DNA of 64,000 nt from Elephas maximus indicus (GCF_024166365.1 NC_064826.1:26684001-26748000); one strand, 5' to 3'; numbered from the stretch's first letter, positions 11,341 through 24,280 are shown. The notes: generated by a model not told the origin, from the sequence alone. Program-made: numbers and translations.

Positions 11341-12619
11341 ATAATGCTCATTATCCGTAGCATAGAGTGTGTTGCCTGATAACTCGCTAAAATATAAAGA
11401 AGGCTCTGTCTCTGGATTTTAGGAGCAAATTTTTAGAAGCCCATGAGTGGTAGCAGTGAATTTAGGAGGAGTCATGTGAGTGCTGCAGTCCAGTACCTGT
11501 ATACACATACTTCCATGGCACCAAACCATTAGCAACTGAAAAGTAGACCCTCCATCCTTTGCCTGATGTCCCCATGATCTTAATGAATGCTTTTTGATGT
11601 AAAGGAGACTAGCAACCATGGAGAATACCTGATACTACCTGGCATGAAGTGTGTTCCTAATGAGACACATCACAGAGTTTATTCATCAGTTGATGTTTTC
11701 TCTTTCCTCTCCCCCATTCCTTCTGTGCAGATTACATGGGTCCAAATATTTCGATTGTACCTTTTTGCCTATTCCTGAGCCTGGTATTCAAGACTTGCCC
11801 ATATCTGCCTCAGAACACTTTTCAAGCCTTAGCTCCCAATAATCTCCAACATAAACCCATATGTTTGTAAAAGACTTAGGTGTTCATTGTTTCATGAGTA
11901 TTCCGGCATAGCTCTGCAGCCTCACATTTGATTTTCCTTTTCTGAATTCCCTTCTTATGGCCTGGGACAGCTGTATAAAGGGCAAAGTGGGAAAACCCCA
12001 ATTTTATCACTAAATGTGCTAAGCATCAGCAGGGATCCAATTCCCATCTGGAAGTGGATTCAGGCTTCACCTTCCCACATTTTTATTCCTCATTGCCAGC
12101 CACTTCTGTTACACTTCCTTTCTCTGACCCTAACTACCCAGAGTTAAGCCAGACCTCATCCCCGGCCAACCTGAGCCAGGTCAAACATCCCAGGGCACCT
12201 GGGGTCAGTTCACTGTAGACCAGCAATAGGACAGGAGTCTGCCCAACTCCTTGCACTTCTGACCAGCTAACCTCACCTGGGGCTGGTACAAGCTAGAAGG
12301 ACTTCATCCTTATTCATCGACTTCTCATACAGCCTCTCTCCATCACCCAGTTACCCAGAGCTGGGTTTTCACAAATTGACTCTGTCCTGGCAGCCCCTGA
12401 AAGCTCATTGCCCCTTGTGGTTTCATTAATTCCCTGTAACACTCACAAAATTCACAGAGATGACCTACACTAACCCGTTTATTATAACCAAGAAGGATAT
12501 AAGTGAAGAAATGCATCAGTGAAGGTCTAGAAGAAGTCCTGCCAGCACAAGGCTTCTTTTGTCCCCAGAGGAATGCAGCAACCTCTCCTGTGCATGGATG
12601 TTCTCATTGATCCAGGAAG
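11341..12619. other. Spacer, no gene; possible old LTR remnant
   Basis: No coding region is supported. The part at 12340-12600 ('acccgtttattataacc') has the look of an old LTR remnant with an antisense poly(A) signal, but I cannot name the family. Confidence 0.35.
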
Positions 12620-13010
12620 CCTGACTTAGGAGTTAAAATTGGAACCATTATTTCCCATCCTTGAGTATAAAGAATGTGATCCAGCTGGAGCAACAAGGAC
12701 TCACAAGGACACATCAGCTGGGTCCTGGGGTATAAAAACAAGAGCTAGGACAATCTTGAACCCCTGGTGGTGCACTGGTTAAGAGCTCGGGTGCTAACAA
12801 TACGGTAGGCAGTTTGAATTCACCAGCTGCTCCTTGGAAGCCCTATGGGGCAGTTCTACTCTGTCCTGTTGGGTCACAATGAGTCAGAATTGACTCGCCA
12901 GCAATGGGTTTGGTTTTGGTTAATGGGAGGACAGTTTTGGAAAATATCTTTTGGGAAAACTTTCACTTAAACAAATACTTAGAGCACAAAAGACTCACAT
13001 ACTGTCCACT
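12620..13010 (+). mobile_element. LTR-like fragment interrupted by a SINE
   Basis: The sequence around 12650-12757 ('aaggactcacaaggacacat', then 'ggtataaaaacaagagctag') and 12928-12975 is the reverse complement of parts of the LTR at 22187-22765. It may be a diverged plus-strand copy of the same family. Confidence 0.6.
12758..12927 (+). repeat. Afrotherian SINE
   Basis: It reads 'ccctggtggtgcactggtta' to 'tgactcgccagcaatgggtt'. An imperfect duplication aggacaatctt (12747-12757) / aggacagtttt (12928-12938) surrounds it, inside the LTR-like fragment. Confidence 0.85.
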
Positions 13011-14566
13011 CTTATCATTTTCTGGTAAACCCAAAACCAAATCTATTTCTGTCAAGTTGACTCCTGCAGGGATCCCTATTTTTCTATTAGCATTTAGTAA
13101 ATAGTAATATTTGTCGAACCAGTGAAGACCCTCCTGACTGTCATTACTGAAGCTTGTATCAATGATTATTAAGACAACTCAAAATGTAGAATCACGGTGA
13201 TTTAGCAGCTTTTATCCAATCTGTGAAAAGGTGAAGATTTAATAATGATTTTATGCATTTGTAATGTGAATATATATTGATGATTCTGTAATGTTCTCCG
13301 ACTCGGGCAGACATGGCTCTGGCAGCATGCTTGTCCATTTCCCACTTTTCCATCTTACAATATATGCCAAATAAAATCTTTCTTCTTGCTTTGCTGTAAC
13401 TTTGCAGTGATTTTACCCTAGGTGCCCCAAAAAGAAGCTCCATTGGTCCAGGGTCCTTTATTCATTGAGAACTCAGTGAATATGCATGACTGGGGCCTTA
13501 CTACATGGTTATAATAGATCCAGTCAATGAATATGCATGACTGAATCATGCCTATACTTGCCTGGCTATTTTGGAAAACAAGGCATCTTGTTTGCTAGGG
13601 TTATTTCCAGAAATCAGTGACAAAAGGCCAAGTTAACCTCCATGGCCTTTGGATATGGCATATATATATATCCAAGTTATGATGAACCACACTTTTGACC
13701 ATCTTTTTTTTTTTTGTACAGCTTACCATTGGTAATATTTACTATATACAATGTTAAAATACATCTGTAAGTTTGTATATAATGTTTCCAACCCCCAAAG
13801 ACAAAGATCATTCACAAAGATACTGATAATAAAAGTCAATAATAATGAACATTTAACCAAAAAAATGAGGTATTCAACTTCCATCAGAACAGACTTATGG
13901 CAGAGTCATCAGAAGTTGGGGAATACCTGTATATATATAACACATTTGGAGAGTTATTCCCTACCTCCCCTTAATACTGTCAAAGACAGAAATTGATAGC
14001 AGATAGCTTGCTTTTGTTTTGTACTTGTCTTACCCACAAAACCAAATATTCACTTAATATTCGAGTGACTCCATCAGTTGCTTTTCTTTCACTCCAAGTT
14101 TCGAATCCTTTTTTGCTGTTTAAATTCAGGCTTATTAAATTTGAATCTCAAAAGATATGGCTGAGTGGAGGGGCAGAAACTGTCTCCTGAACTGATATTC
14201 CTTGACCTCAGTAAAAGAGCGAGAAGAGTTCAATCACATCAAAATTAGCTAGTGGTTGATCTTCAATACTTCTCCCTCCTCTTCTCTTTATAAGCCTCAT
14301 TGTACCTAATCTTTTTCCAGCCATTTGCTTTTTCTGGAATCAAAATGCCCTCTAGAATAACTGCTCAGAATAAACCTTTATGTTCAGGTTTTGGTGAGTT
14401 TTTATTATTTTTAACAATATCATCAATCAGCATTTAACAGTGCAGTATTATAACCTAAAATATAAGAATGAAAAGACGTTAGCATACTACTAGAGTCCCA
14501 ATTAGTCATTAGTCTTCAACATCAGTCCATCACTACATCGTATGGGGAAAAAAAACCAAACTGAGG
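13011..14566. other. Spacer without recognised features
   Basis: Apart from a short SINE-like scrap at about 13027-13070 and AT-rich tracts (13659-13672), nothing is recognised. 14290-14390 contains 'tataag' and 'aataaacc' and could be an LTR edge, but this is weak. Confidence 0.35.
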
Positions 14567-15371
14567 CTAAGATCTATCACAGACTGTTACCTGACTAAGG
14601 TCCTTGCCCTGGAGCAGTCGAGTCAATGAAACGTGCTCCAAGTCAGAGAGAGACAGAAAGTTTATTAGGAGGTGACAGCAGTGCAGAGCCGAACAGCAAC
14701 ACTGGCAGTCTTCATGGAGTCCCAACAACTGTGTTAATACATCAATGGCTACTACTCTTCTCTCATCTATATATAATTCAAAGGGTTTTTGACGATTTGG
14801 TAGCCCTAAAGCCAGGGCCTTCATCGACTAGGATTTTAAGTCACTAAAGTCTCATTGACAATCACGCATCCATTCGAAAGGATCTCTCTCCACCTCCTGG
14901 GTGGCCTGACAGAGAGGTTGCACCAAAACCCCAAAGTTAGGGACCCAAATGTGACAGAAACCTGCCATTCCTAGGAATTTCTCTGAGCTGTTTATGTGTC
15001 TTAGGAGGGGCTAGGGGCAGATGGTTTCTATTCTGTCAGGCAGTAAGCACCTTTGCCCTTGGGAGATGAAGAAACCCAGGTATTTTACCTCTGTGGGTTA
15101 ACTTGTAACTTCCTAGGGACACCTGGTATCCAGCTCCAGCTAAGAAATTTAAGAGAGTCACATTACTTGTAACAGAGTCCTCTTCAGGCTCTCCTCCTAT
15201 TAGGAGGTCGTCCACATATTGCAGGACCATCCCTTGGTTGAGGGGAGGTAACAGCTCTAGGTCTTGTGCTAGTGCTGTTCCAAAAATAGTGGGAGAGTTC
15301 TTAAACCTTTGGGGTAGGACAGTCCAACGGAACTGTTTTTTTCTCTTTTTCCCCTTCCCATTTGAAAGCAA
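14567..15371 (-). pseudogene. Class I ERV pol remnant (reverse transcriptase)
   Basis: Minus-strand fragments match gammaretrovirus-type reverse transcriptase. The catalytic-loop text 'QYVDDLL' is readable within 15036-15371, preceded by the 'RWTVLPQRFKNSP' block. The connection-like 'ALGLPNRQKPFELYIDE' lies at 14570-14824. Pieces are in different frames with stops between them, so no enzyme can be made. It is an old endogenous copy, part of a pol-pro-gag run on the minus strand up to about 17650. Assignment is from motif recognition only. Confidence 0.85.
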
Positions 15372-15768
15372 AGATCAGTTGGCTCTCAGTGGCCAGCAGG
15401 AAACAAAAGAAAAAAAAAGCATCTTCTAAATCCAGAACAGTTAAATGAGCACAGGAAGGTAGGAGGGCCGATAGTAAGGTATCTGGGTTCAGGACTACCA
15501 GGGTCGGGTCTTCACAACCTTGTTAACAGCCCACAAATCTTGAACAAAATGGTACTCACCGGTTGATGTCTTCTTCATCAGCAGGAGTGTTAAATAGGGA
15601 TTGGCACTCTCACAACAGGCTGCACTCCATGTATTGAGTGATTAGTCCCTGCAGTCCCAGACAAGCCTCAACTCTCAGTGGATACTGTTTAATCTGAGGC
15701 ATGATGTTGGGTAGCAGCTCCACAACCACAGGGATGACAGCCTGAGCTCATCCTGGTCGACCGCTGGC

Positions 15769-15987
15769 TCAAATCCATGGGGCTATGGCATCAAGCATTC
15801 TTCGAACTGTGGGTAAGAGAGATGCTGGGGGTGAAACCGGTTGGGTGAGGGCTATGAGAGCTGCTTGCACTTTCCAGGCGTTTGCTGGTGGTACTGTCAG
15901 GGACAAGCCTTTTTCATCAAAAGAGATTTCAGCATGTACTTTACTTAGGAAATCCAATCCCAAAAGGGGGGCTGGGCAGTTGGGCAT
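15769..15987 (-). pseudogene. Class I ERV protease/RT-junction remnant
   Basis: A 72-codon minus-strand piece begins 'NCPAPLLGLDFLSKVHAEIS', which resembles the end of retroviral protease and start of reverse transcriptase in gammaretrovirus-like ERVs. It lies upstream (in element orientation) of the RT remnant, in the expected order. It is flanked by stops and is not functional. Confidence 0.7.
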
Positions 15988-16198
15988 ACATAGAAACTAG
16001 TGGGATAGCTTAGTTTCCCCTATTTCACAGTCCATTGGCTGTAAAAAAAGGTCTAGTCACCTCTTTCCAATCACCCTGACAACCTGAGTACTGCTGGTTG
16101 AGGCAGTCCCTTTAGGCTTCTGGGTGAGTACTGAGGAGGCTACCCTGGTATCAATCGAAAAGTCTACTGGCTGTCCTCCTACCATAACTTTTACCAGG

Positions 16199-16718
16199 TG
16201 TCATGGATTGAATTATGTCCCCCAAAAAATGTGTGTATCCACTTGGTTAGGCCGTGATTCCCAGTATTGTATGGTTGTCCTCCATTTCGTGATTGTAATT
16301 TTATGTTGAGAGGATTAAGGTGGTATTATAACGCCAGCCTCACTCAGGCCACCTCCCTGATCCAAGGTAAAGGGAGTTTCCCTGGGGTGTGGCCTGTACC
16401 ACCTTTTATCTCTCAAAAGATAAAAGGAAAGGGAAGCAAGCAGAGAGTTGGGGGACCTCATACCACCAGGAAAGCAGCACCAAGAGCAGAGCACGTCCTT
16501 TGGACATGGGGTCCCTGCACCTGAGAAGCTCCTCAACCGGGGAAGGATTGAGGACAAGAACCTTCCTCCAGAGCCAACAGAGAAAGAAAACCCTCTCCTG
16601 GAGACAGCCACCTGAATTTGGACTTGTAACCTACTAGACTGTGAGAAAATAAATTTCTCTTTGTTAAAGCCATCCACTTGTGGTATTTCTGTTACGGCAG
16701 CACTAGATGACTAAGATA
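16199..16718 (+). mobile_element. Solo LTR, ERVL/MaLR-like family (copy 2), nested in the ERV
   Basis: It begins TGTCATGGATTG and ends CTAAGATA, with the AATAAA-type signal 'gaaaataaatttctctttg' near 16645. A perfect 5-bp duplication 'ccagg' flanks it (16194-16198, 16719-16723). It lies between the pro and gag remnants of the minus-strand ERV, so it inserted after that provirus. Confidence 0.88.
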
Positions 16719-17008
16719 CCAGGGGATCAGTAGGAGGTAAATCAAAAGTTGTCTCCCCCAGTCTCCATCACTCAGAGTCCTCCTCCTCCTCTTTCATAAC
16801 TCCTTGAAAAGTCTTCTCCCTCCTTTCAATCTTGCCTGGCCCTTTTCCATTCTTTCTTTTGAGGCATTCATTTTTCCATTGTCCCCTCTCCTTACAAAAT
16901 GCATATTAGTTTTTCTTTAGTCTGGGCCCATCCGTACCTTGGTCTCATCGTCTTCTTCCAGACGAATCCTAGAGCAGCAGCCAGTAGATTGGCCTGTTTT
17001 TTCATGTC

Positions 17009-17646
17009 CTAGTCTTTTTCTTTCTTTTTCTCAGCCTCCTTTACCTGATCTCTGTTGGTAAAGACCTTAAATGCAATTTCAACTAATTGAGTTAAAGACA
17101 GAGTCCCTAGTCTTCCTTCTACCTTCTGCAATTTTCTTTGAATATCAGGAGCACTGTGCCCAATAAAAGTCATATTGATCAGAGGACCATCCTGGGGCAT
17201 TTTGGGATCAATGTTTGTATACTTACAGAACCGCATTCATGAGCGGCTCCAGGAAGGTTGATGTGTTTTCTTCTGATCCCAGAATGAACTCCTTGATCTT
17301 ACTAAAATTTATTTGTCTAGGTGGCCCATGTTTTAGCCCATACAGGAGGAACCCTCAGTAAGCTATGAGACTCCATCTGCCTGCCGCTGTATTTGAATCC
17401 CACGTTGGCTCCTGAGCAGGGACTGCTTCATCAGCTGGTACTCCATCTATAACCCCTTCTTCATTGTATTTTTTCTTCTGCTTTTGCTAAGACCATCCAT
17501 CTTTCTTTGGCTGGGAGGAGTGCATTTAATAAAGTCTGACAATCAGCCCACGTAGGATGGTGGGTAGCAAAAATGTTGGAAAAATGTTCAGTCATGGCAT
17601 GTGGGTCTGACCAATAGTCTGGAAGATTTTGCTCCCAACTGTACAA
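17009..17646 (-). pseudogene. Class I ERV gag (capsid) remnant
   Basis: Two minus-strand pieces resemble gammaretrovirus capsid. 17461-17646 has 'DPHAMTEHFSNIFATHHPTW' and then 'ADCQTLLNAL'. 17009-17236 has 'INMTFIGHSAPDIQRKLQKV' and ends in a lysine/glutamate-rich tail. Different frames and intervening stops show decay. Together with the pro and pol remnants this gives the gag-pro-pol order on the minus strand. No env or flanking LTR pair is confidently seen. Confidence 0.8.
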
Positions 17647-17854
17647 ATTGGAAGCTGGGAATGGATTATAGACTCACAAAATTTGATGTAGCTCTTCTGA
17701 AGCAGGGACCAGCAGCTCCTGGAGTGGGTAAAGTTCTCCCAGGGGAACTGGACCGAATTGTACCCCACTCCTAATATGGGGTGGGGAGACTATATCTGTC
17801 CCACCTCATCTGTCCCCCTTTAACACCTTCCCATCTTCATCCTCTGATACTGTA

Positions 17855-17936
17855 GAGAAGGAGCAGCTGATGGATTCAAACTGCCGACCTTTTGGTTAGC
17901 AGCAAGGCTCTTAACCACTATGCCACCAGGGCTCCA
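17855..17936 (-). repeat. Afrotherian SINE head fragment
   Basis: 'ccgaccttttggttagcagc' to 'ccaccagggctcc' is the reverse complement of the tRNA-like head. The 3' part is missing. Confidence 0.8.
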
Positions 17937-18791
17937 AATTGAGCTAAGAGATTATATCGTTTCCTTACTCTGATCCTCTCTTAGGGTATTAACAATGTGG
18001 GTTTTCCCCTGTTACATAACCCGTACGGGAGATTAGGTTTGGCCAGTGCCATGTCAAGTCTAGTATGTGCTTCCTACTCAATCTATTAATTCACAGCCAT
18101 CATAGACAGTTAAAAAAAAAAAATTAGTTGAGGTGATGTGAGAAAAAACAGAATTAATGTATCAACATCTTTCCCCATCCCCTTTTCCCAAGTCTACCAA
18201 AAAGCAAAGTACTTTATCCAGTGAGGATCCTCCCCCATGGCCCCTGTCATTTTGAGCATGAGTACACACATGAAGATATGTAAGTTAGCCACTCCATGTC
18301 TTTATTTCCTTCTGTTTTAAACAGCCAATGTTTCAATTGTCTTTTCTTACTCTGGGGATAAAAGCATGCTCCTTATTGAAGAAATATGCAGGATTTTCTT
18401 TTCAGTCTCTCTGGTAAAACTCTGAGTATCTGCATCCATGACTGCATAAACAATCTGCATCAGCTTGACTTGTCAGTGTTGAAATGAAAATTGTATTAAG
18501 CCAATAACATAAATTGATTTGAAGTTGCTTTAAGAAGTACGATTTGCAAGTCCAGCAACACTTCTGGCTAGAGTTGGTATTGTTCCAAAGGGAAAAGAAC
18601 TTCCAAAGAGTCTCATACCCCATGTTATCAACATTGCCTTGGAAATGGTGCCAGAGCAGTGTTTCTATAATGACAATTTGCCCTAAAACACAGCTCCCAG
18701 ACTGACCCTTGAGTTTGTTTCTTCAAACTGAGGGCACGCAGATAACTTTTCAAAACAGCATAATACCAAGGCAAAATGGCCTTTACTAATT
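17937..18791. other. Spacer, no recognised gene
   Basis: The left part may still belong to the decayed ERV, but I recognise no further gag or leader motif. The open frame at 18402-18623 (minus) has no recognisable domain. Confidence 0.35.
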
Positions 18792-18803
18792 AGCAAGAAC
18801 TTA

Positions 18804-18986
18804 CCGTTGCCTTTCAGTCAATTCTGACTCACTGCCACCCTATAGCACAAAGTAAAACAGCCCCATAGGTTTTCTAAGGCTGTATTCTTTATGGAAGCAG
18901 TCTACCAAATCTTTTTCGTGAGGAATGCCTGGTAGGCGCTAACTGCTAACCTTTTGGGTGGCAGTAGAGCACTTAACCACTGTGCC
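18804..18986 (-). repeat. Afrotherian SINE, longer subtype
   Basis: It begins 'ccgttgcctttcagtcaatt' and contains the extra block 'ggctgtattctttatggaag' seen in other long copies (27770, 59265). It is preceded by 'agcaagaactta' (18792-18803) and followed by 'agaactta' (18987-18994). Confidence 0.85.
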
Positions 18987-18994
18987 AGAACTTA

Positions 18995-19148
18995 AACAAA
19001 CAAACAAAAAAAACCCGTTGCCATGGAGTCAACTCCAACTTCATAGTAGAACTGCCCAATAGGGTTTCCAAGGAGCGGCTGGTGGATTCGAACTGCAGAT
19101 TTTTTTGGTTAGCAGCCAAGCTCTTAACTACTGCCCCACCAGGGCACC
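18995..19148 (-). repeat. Afrotherian SINE, adjacent second insertion
   Basis: The A-rich tail begins at 18995 and the head ends 'ccaccagggcacc'. The site word 'agcaagaactta' reappears at 19149-19160, so the two neighbouring SINEs share one duplicated target word present three times. Confidence 0.85.
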
Positions 19149-19216
19149 AGCAAGAACTTAAAGGTGAACAACTCAGAAAAGGAGGGTGAGAATGGTTACA
19201 CAACCCCCAGAATGTA

Positions 19217-19640
19217 ATTGTCACCGAACGCCTCTTGGGTTCTTGCCTCGTCTTATTAGTGGATTGAAATAAGATGGTCACCAGTTACAAGAACAGAAAG
19301 TGGCAATTTTATTGTCTGCACAGACAAGGAGCAATGTAGGGCCTAGTGACCAAAGGACTGTGTGCTCCCAGTCTGAGGGGGTTGGGGAGCTTTTATTTCC
19401 GTGAGTTCTCGGTGGCAGGATTGACACCCAGAACCCTCCACCCTGAGCCCTTCCATGCCCAAGTTTGGAGGTCCAAATGCTGATTTATTCTCCATAGTAC
19501 TCCTCACTTCTTAAAGGGGCTTAGGTGAAACTGTGGGCTGGAGAATATCTTCCTTTCGGGTGATGATTGGGTCCGGTGTCCGGGGTCAGTCTGCGCAATC
19601 GCCAGGAACTGGCTTGAACTGATTCGGTGGGCACAGCTAC
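19217..19640 (-). mobile_element. Possible LTR on the minus strand
   Basis: The block starts TGTCACCGAACGCC and carries antisense poly(A)-type signals ('gcaattttattgtctg') and GC-rich sequence. It looks LTR-like, but there is no second copy in the window and no target duplication was found. Confidence 0.35.
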
Positions 19641-21739
19641 AAACTGCCAGGACCTCCTGGAAAGTATTGCTCAAAACAAGGTGTGGTTAGCAGGAATAGT
19701 AATGGCAAGAAACAAGGAAGAGGGGAGGTGTATGAGCGTGTGTGTTTCATAATCAATGTCAATAAATGGTACATGTAGGAAACTGTTGAATTGGTGTATG
19801 TTTTGCTGTGTATATTCTCAACAACAAAAATAAAAGAAACACTTAAAGGTGACTTTGATGAAACCAGTCTTTTCAAGGTTCAAAAGATCTCAGGGCAGTG
19901 GCCATGGTAACTCATGAACCCTGGAAATCTGGATTCCAGGAGAATTAAAACCCATTTCCCATCAGCTGTGCACATGGCCTTCCTCCAAGGGAATCTGCCT
20001 GCATAGTCACTCAGTTTTTCTTTTATGCTGGCATACAACACAGTTTATACCGGCCTTTCCTGCCTCAGAGGGTTCAAGAGGACCAATGTCTAAGCTCAGC
20101 CCAGCTTGGTATTGTTGCTCCTCCCCCACTTCCTGCTCATCTCATGGACACACCTGATCACCCCAGCAAGTATCCATCTGCTTGCCAGCTGCCACCAGAT
20201 TTTAGTCCTGGAAAGTGGGTTCTTCTCATGGGCACTGACATTCCTGCCTCAGTGCACCCTTCTGATTTTCACAGAGCTACACATGGGCATCTTCCCAACA
20301 GGCCAGACCTTCACCGCCTTTTTTCCTGACTCCACAGTGAGAAGGTCATCCCTGCTCACAACAGAAATTTAAAACAGCAAAGCTTCTTGCAAAAGCAGAG
20401 TCTCCCTCTCCCTCTTTTTCATGTAACTGCCCTTCAAATGCAAATCCCTTGCTCTCCCATTCTGATTGGGTGGGTCTACAGGTAATTGCCTTCAAATGCA
20501 AACCTTCTCCAAATTTAATAGTCCTCAGTGGGGTAGAGCTCAAGTTTTCAACCTGAACACTCAATCTACTCTTCACACAGGGCTATCGTATTGAACAAAT
20601 GATCTATGGGTTCAGGGCAAATCTCTTTTTAGCATATTGGCATGAAGGGCAGTGTTGTGTAGGATTTATTATCTTACCAAATTAACAGAGAGATACTCAA
20701 GTTTGACATGCATAAACTCTTTAGTTTATTTCAAGTAGTCTTAGCAAGGCATGCAAGTAAGACCTAACAATATTCTTTTAGAAACAGAATCAGAATTAAC
20801 AACTACAATTACAATGTTAGTTCAATAGTTTGAGTCCAAATCTTTAGACTTCAGGCTTTTACCCTTAGCAAGAGGCCTTGGGAGGAAGGCTTAACAAGGA
20901 CTTGAACTTGATGGAGGTCGTTCCTAGCTAGGGTCCAAGGTGGCAGCAGGTGAGGATCTTAGCAGACTCTTGGTGTTTGCCTCTGACCTCTCTCAATGAG
21001 TGAGCAAAAATTAAGGACTGGTATGTGAATCGGTAATCTTGGTTCCACTCTAAAAGGGCCAGTGCAATGTCAAAGACTAGTATGCTATATCTTTTCTCCA
21101 GAACTAGAGATTAGCCTAATGACACATCTTTTCTACCAAGGTAAGAGATTAGTGAGGTTATTAAGATTTATGTCTTAAGGCTAGTCTATAAAGATTAACT
21201 ATGTTATGTCTTAACAGCATGTCAGGTCAACGTCAGCTTAATTTAAAGGTCATTTACCGCATGCTTCACATACTTCTATGTTTCTCTAAGTTCAGAAATT
21301 TTCTAAATAACTTTCTCATGACTGACCTATAGGTTTCTAATGGCTTATAGTTAATGTTAGCGAAACCCACAAAGGTAGACATGTTTCTATTTCTAAGATC
21401 AAATTATAAGTGCTTATACATATATATTTTGAAAGCATAATAGTGACTTAAACTTTGTGGAATCGGAGATCCTTATAGAGACTTACAGTACAGGCAGACC
21501 TACATTTCTTGTTTTTACAAAAGGTTCCCCATTCAGACACAATTTTTCCCACAAAATACATTAAGAAACCTTTTTTAAACATTTTGGTTTTCATCCAAAC
21601 TTCCCTTTTCCATTCCTAATCATTCTGCTCATTCATATGTATTATGGCCAAGGGTTCCCGGCTGGGGTCATACCAGGAAGACCCTGGACCTTGGTCAGCC
21701 ATTTTGATTAAGCTGTTGAGCCCTTACCCAAGCTGTAGT
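19641..21739. other. Spacer, no recognised gene
   Basis: No coding region is supported. 20640-21640 has the even texture of an old interspersed repeat, perhaps ERV-derived, but I cannot name it. Confidence 0.35.
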
Positions 21740-22186
21740 AGGCAAGGAGGCTAATCTTTGTTATCTTTGCCTTGTGTCTTCCACTCCTCTGTACCATGTT
21801 TGTCAGAATACTAAAGTTGCATTCCTGGACATTCTAGGATTATGATTTAATCTCACACATGGTTGGTTACCCCAGGAAAGAAACCTGAAAATGTAGCTCA
21901 ATTATTACTTGAGAGTCAAAGATTCAAGAAGGTTGGTACTAGTCTCAATTGTAGACTTGGAGAGTTTGAGCTTTCCCAACAAGGCCCACACCTTACTTTC
22001 TCAGTTATTCAAGTCTATTCTCCTGAGTCTATAAGAACTTTTCAATTGCTCTTCTCATCAGAGCCAGATTTAGTCCTATCACTTTGCAATTCTGTGAGAA
22101 ATGCATTGTCTATATTTGCATAAGTCAGCACCTTTCCTGAAAATTTCTTAAATTGAACAAAAGAATCACATGATGTAAGGCACATT

Positions 22187-22765
22187 TGTTGTAGGGTAAA
22201 AACATCACCAAGTTTAGTAAACCAAAAAGAAAGTTTTATTCAGCATATATTCAAAAAGGCAAAGGTGGGAAACAGACAACCATGCTGCCACAGCCATGTT
22301 TCCCCAAGTCCAAGGAACATTACAAAGCCATCAGTATATATTAACATTACAAAATGGGCAAAACCACTGAAAGCTTCACCTTTTCGTAGATTGGGTAGAA
22401 ACTGTGATCCTACATTTTGAATTGCCTTTCTTAAAAAATCATTGGTACAGGATTCAGTAACAGTCAGGAGGGTCTTCATTGGCCCAGCAAATTTTCTATT
22501 CACTAAAAAAAAAAAATGCTAATAAAAAAAGATAAGAATAGGAAGTCTTTTGTGTTCTGTTTGAATGGTTTATTTGAAAGGTTCCCTAAAAGATATTTTC
22601 CAGGATTGTCCTAGCTATTGTTTTTATACCTCAGGGCCCCGTTGATGTGTCTTTGTGAGTCCTTGTGGGTCCTTACGAGCCTAGCTCCACCTGGGTCACA
22701 TTCTAGGACAAGGAATAATGGCTCCAATATTATCTACTAAATCACATTCCAGTCTCCTGCTGGCA
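22187..22765 (-). mobile_element. Solo LTR, B-specific
   Basis: It starts TGTTGTAGGG and ends CCTGCTGGCA, about 580 bp, with antisense AATAAA ('agttttattcagcatat') near its left end. Copy A is uninterrupted at this point ('aaggcatattcctgtctctc'), so it inserted after duplication. The target duplication is imperfect (acatt / acctt). The reversed fragment at 12620-13010 may be the same family. Confidence 0.7.
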
Positions 22766-23849
22766 AACCTTACTCTCCGCTCCCTTCCCAAAAGCCAGGA
22801 CTCCCTCTATAGTATGCTCCCTCCACATGCAGCTCTGTAAAAGGGTGGTCCTGTTTTTTTTTTTTTTTTTTTTTTCTGGCTTCCTTGCTTGAGGCAATTA
22901 TACCATAAGATCTGCATTTCCCTAAATCCTCTTTTCTCTATCGTGTTACAAAATTATAATTTTTATTTGATTGAGCACATAACTTATATATAAATATATT
23001 TTTCCTACCTATTATAAGTATTTTATTAATTCTTCTTGATGATTATTATCATTCTTTTATTATTTGTCCAACTCAAGTACACAGAATTAAGTTTATTCCA
23101 TCAATGCCACTCTACGGAGAGGAAAAATATTATAAGTCAAAGTTCTTTCTCTCTCTCTCTTGTTATTCTACATGTTCAGTCCTAGGATCTCTAAATATTT
23201 TAAAACTATGGTGATGTATTCTGCTCATAAAATAAAATTTCAGTTAAATCATTCAAGTATTAATCAGCATTCAACAATATCAGGCTTTGTGTTAATGTCT
23301 CTGTTATTTCTCCTGCTTTCCCTCTGAGGAGAAAAAAATGGCGGCAGCAGCTGCCAGCATTATGCACTCAACACAGGAGTAAAAAAGGAAAGAATTTCTC
23401 CTTATGAGTCTCTTTTTTCATATCAGAGAGGAATGTCTTTCACAAAAGATCTCATCAGGTTTGTTCTATGTTCCAAGAGCCCAGATTTGATTCTCATGCC
23501 AAAAACAAACCTGCAAGAGAGACAGTAAACTAAGAGTCTAGCATTTGTGGTCTCTCCAGTAAGAGGCTGGTTCTAATAACAAGAAAGAAATGTAGAAAGT
23601 TATATTTGGGGAAGGCAAACAAATGTGTGCATGGTCTTATGCTGTCATAGGACTACAACATATTTTATCTCTTATTAGTCAACTGATGATCATTTAGACA
23701 GTTGCCAGTCCTTTGATAGCAACCAATTCTGAAATAAATAGACATATAAGTGTCTACCTGTAAATATACATAAGAATTTCTGTATAATACATAATATATA
23801 ACTAAAAGCAGAATGACTGTAGAAAAAGGATTAGACTATAGATAAGTGG

Positions 23850-24280
23850 TAACTTTGATGAAGGGTAAGACAGTACACAATATTGGGGACGTCAACACAA
23901 CTTGACCAAAGCAAAGTCATAGATGACCCATAGATACATTCAGACACCCTGAGGGACCAAGTTACTGGGCTGAAACTGGGGACCACGGTCTTGAGGGACA
24001 TCTAGCTCAATTGGCATGACATAGTTTATGAGGAAAATGTTCTACATTCTGCTTTGATGAGTAGCATCTGGAGCCTTAAAGCTTGTGAGTGGCCATCTAA
24101 GATACATCTATTGGTCCCACCCCATCTGGAGCAAGAGAGAATGAAGGAAATCAAAGACACAAGGGAAAGATTCATCCAAAGGACTAATGGACCACAACTA
24201 CCACAGCCTCCACCAGACTGAGTCCAACACAACTAGATGGTGCCTGGCTACCCCTACTGACTGCTTCGACAGGGATCGCA
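23850..24280 (+). mobile_element. Diverged L1 3' UTR fragment
   Basis: It resembles 35440-35870 of the nearly full-length L1: 'gagtggccatctaagataca' and 'agatggtgcctggctacccc' are recognisable. It replaces about 1 kb of the upstream region found in copies A and C. Confidence 0.75.

Noticed and set aside
19637-19876. 79-codon minus-strand frame with hydrophobic stretches
   Set aside because: No homology is recognised, it has no duplicate in the other units, and its length is within chance expectation.
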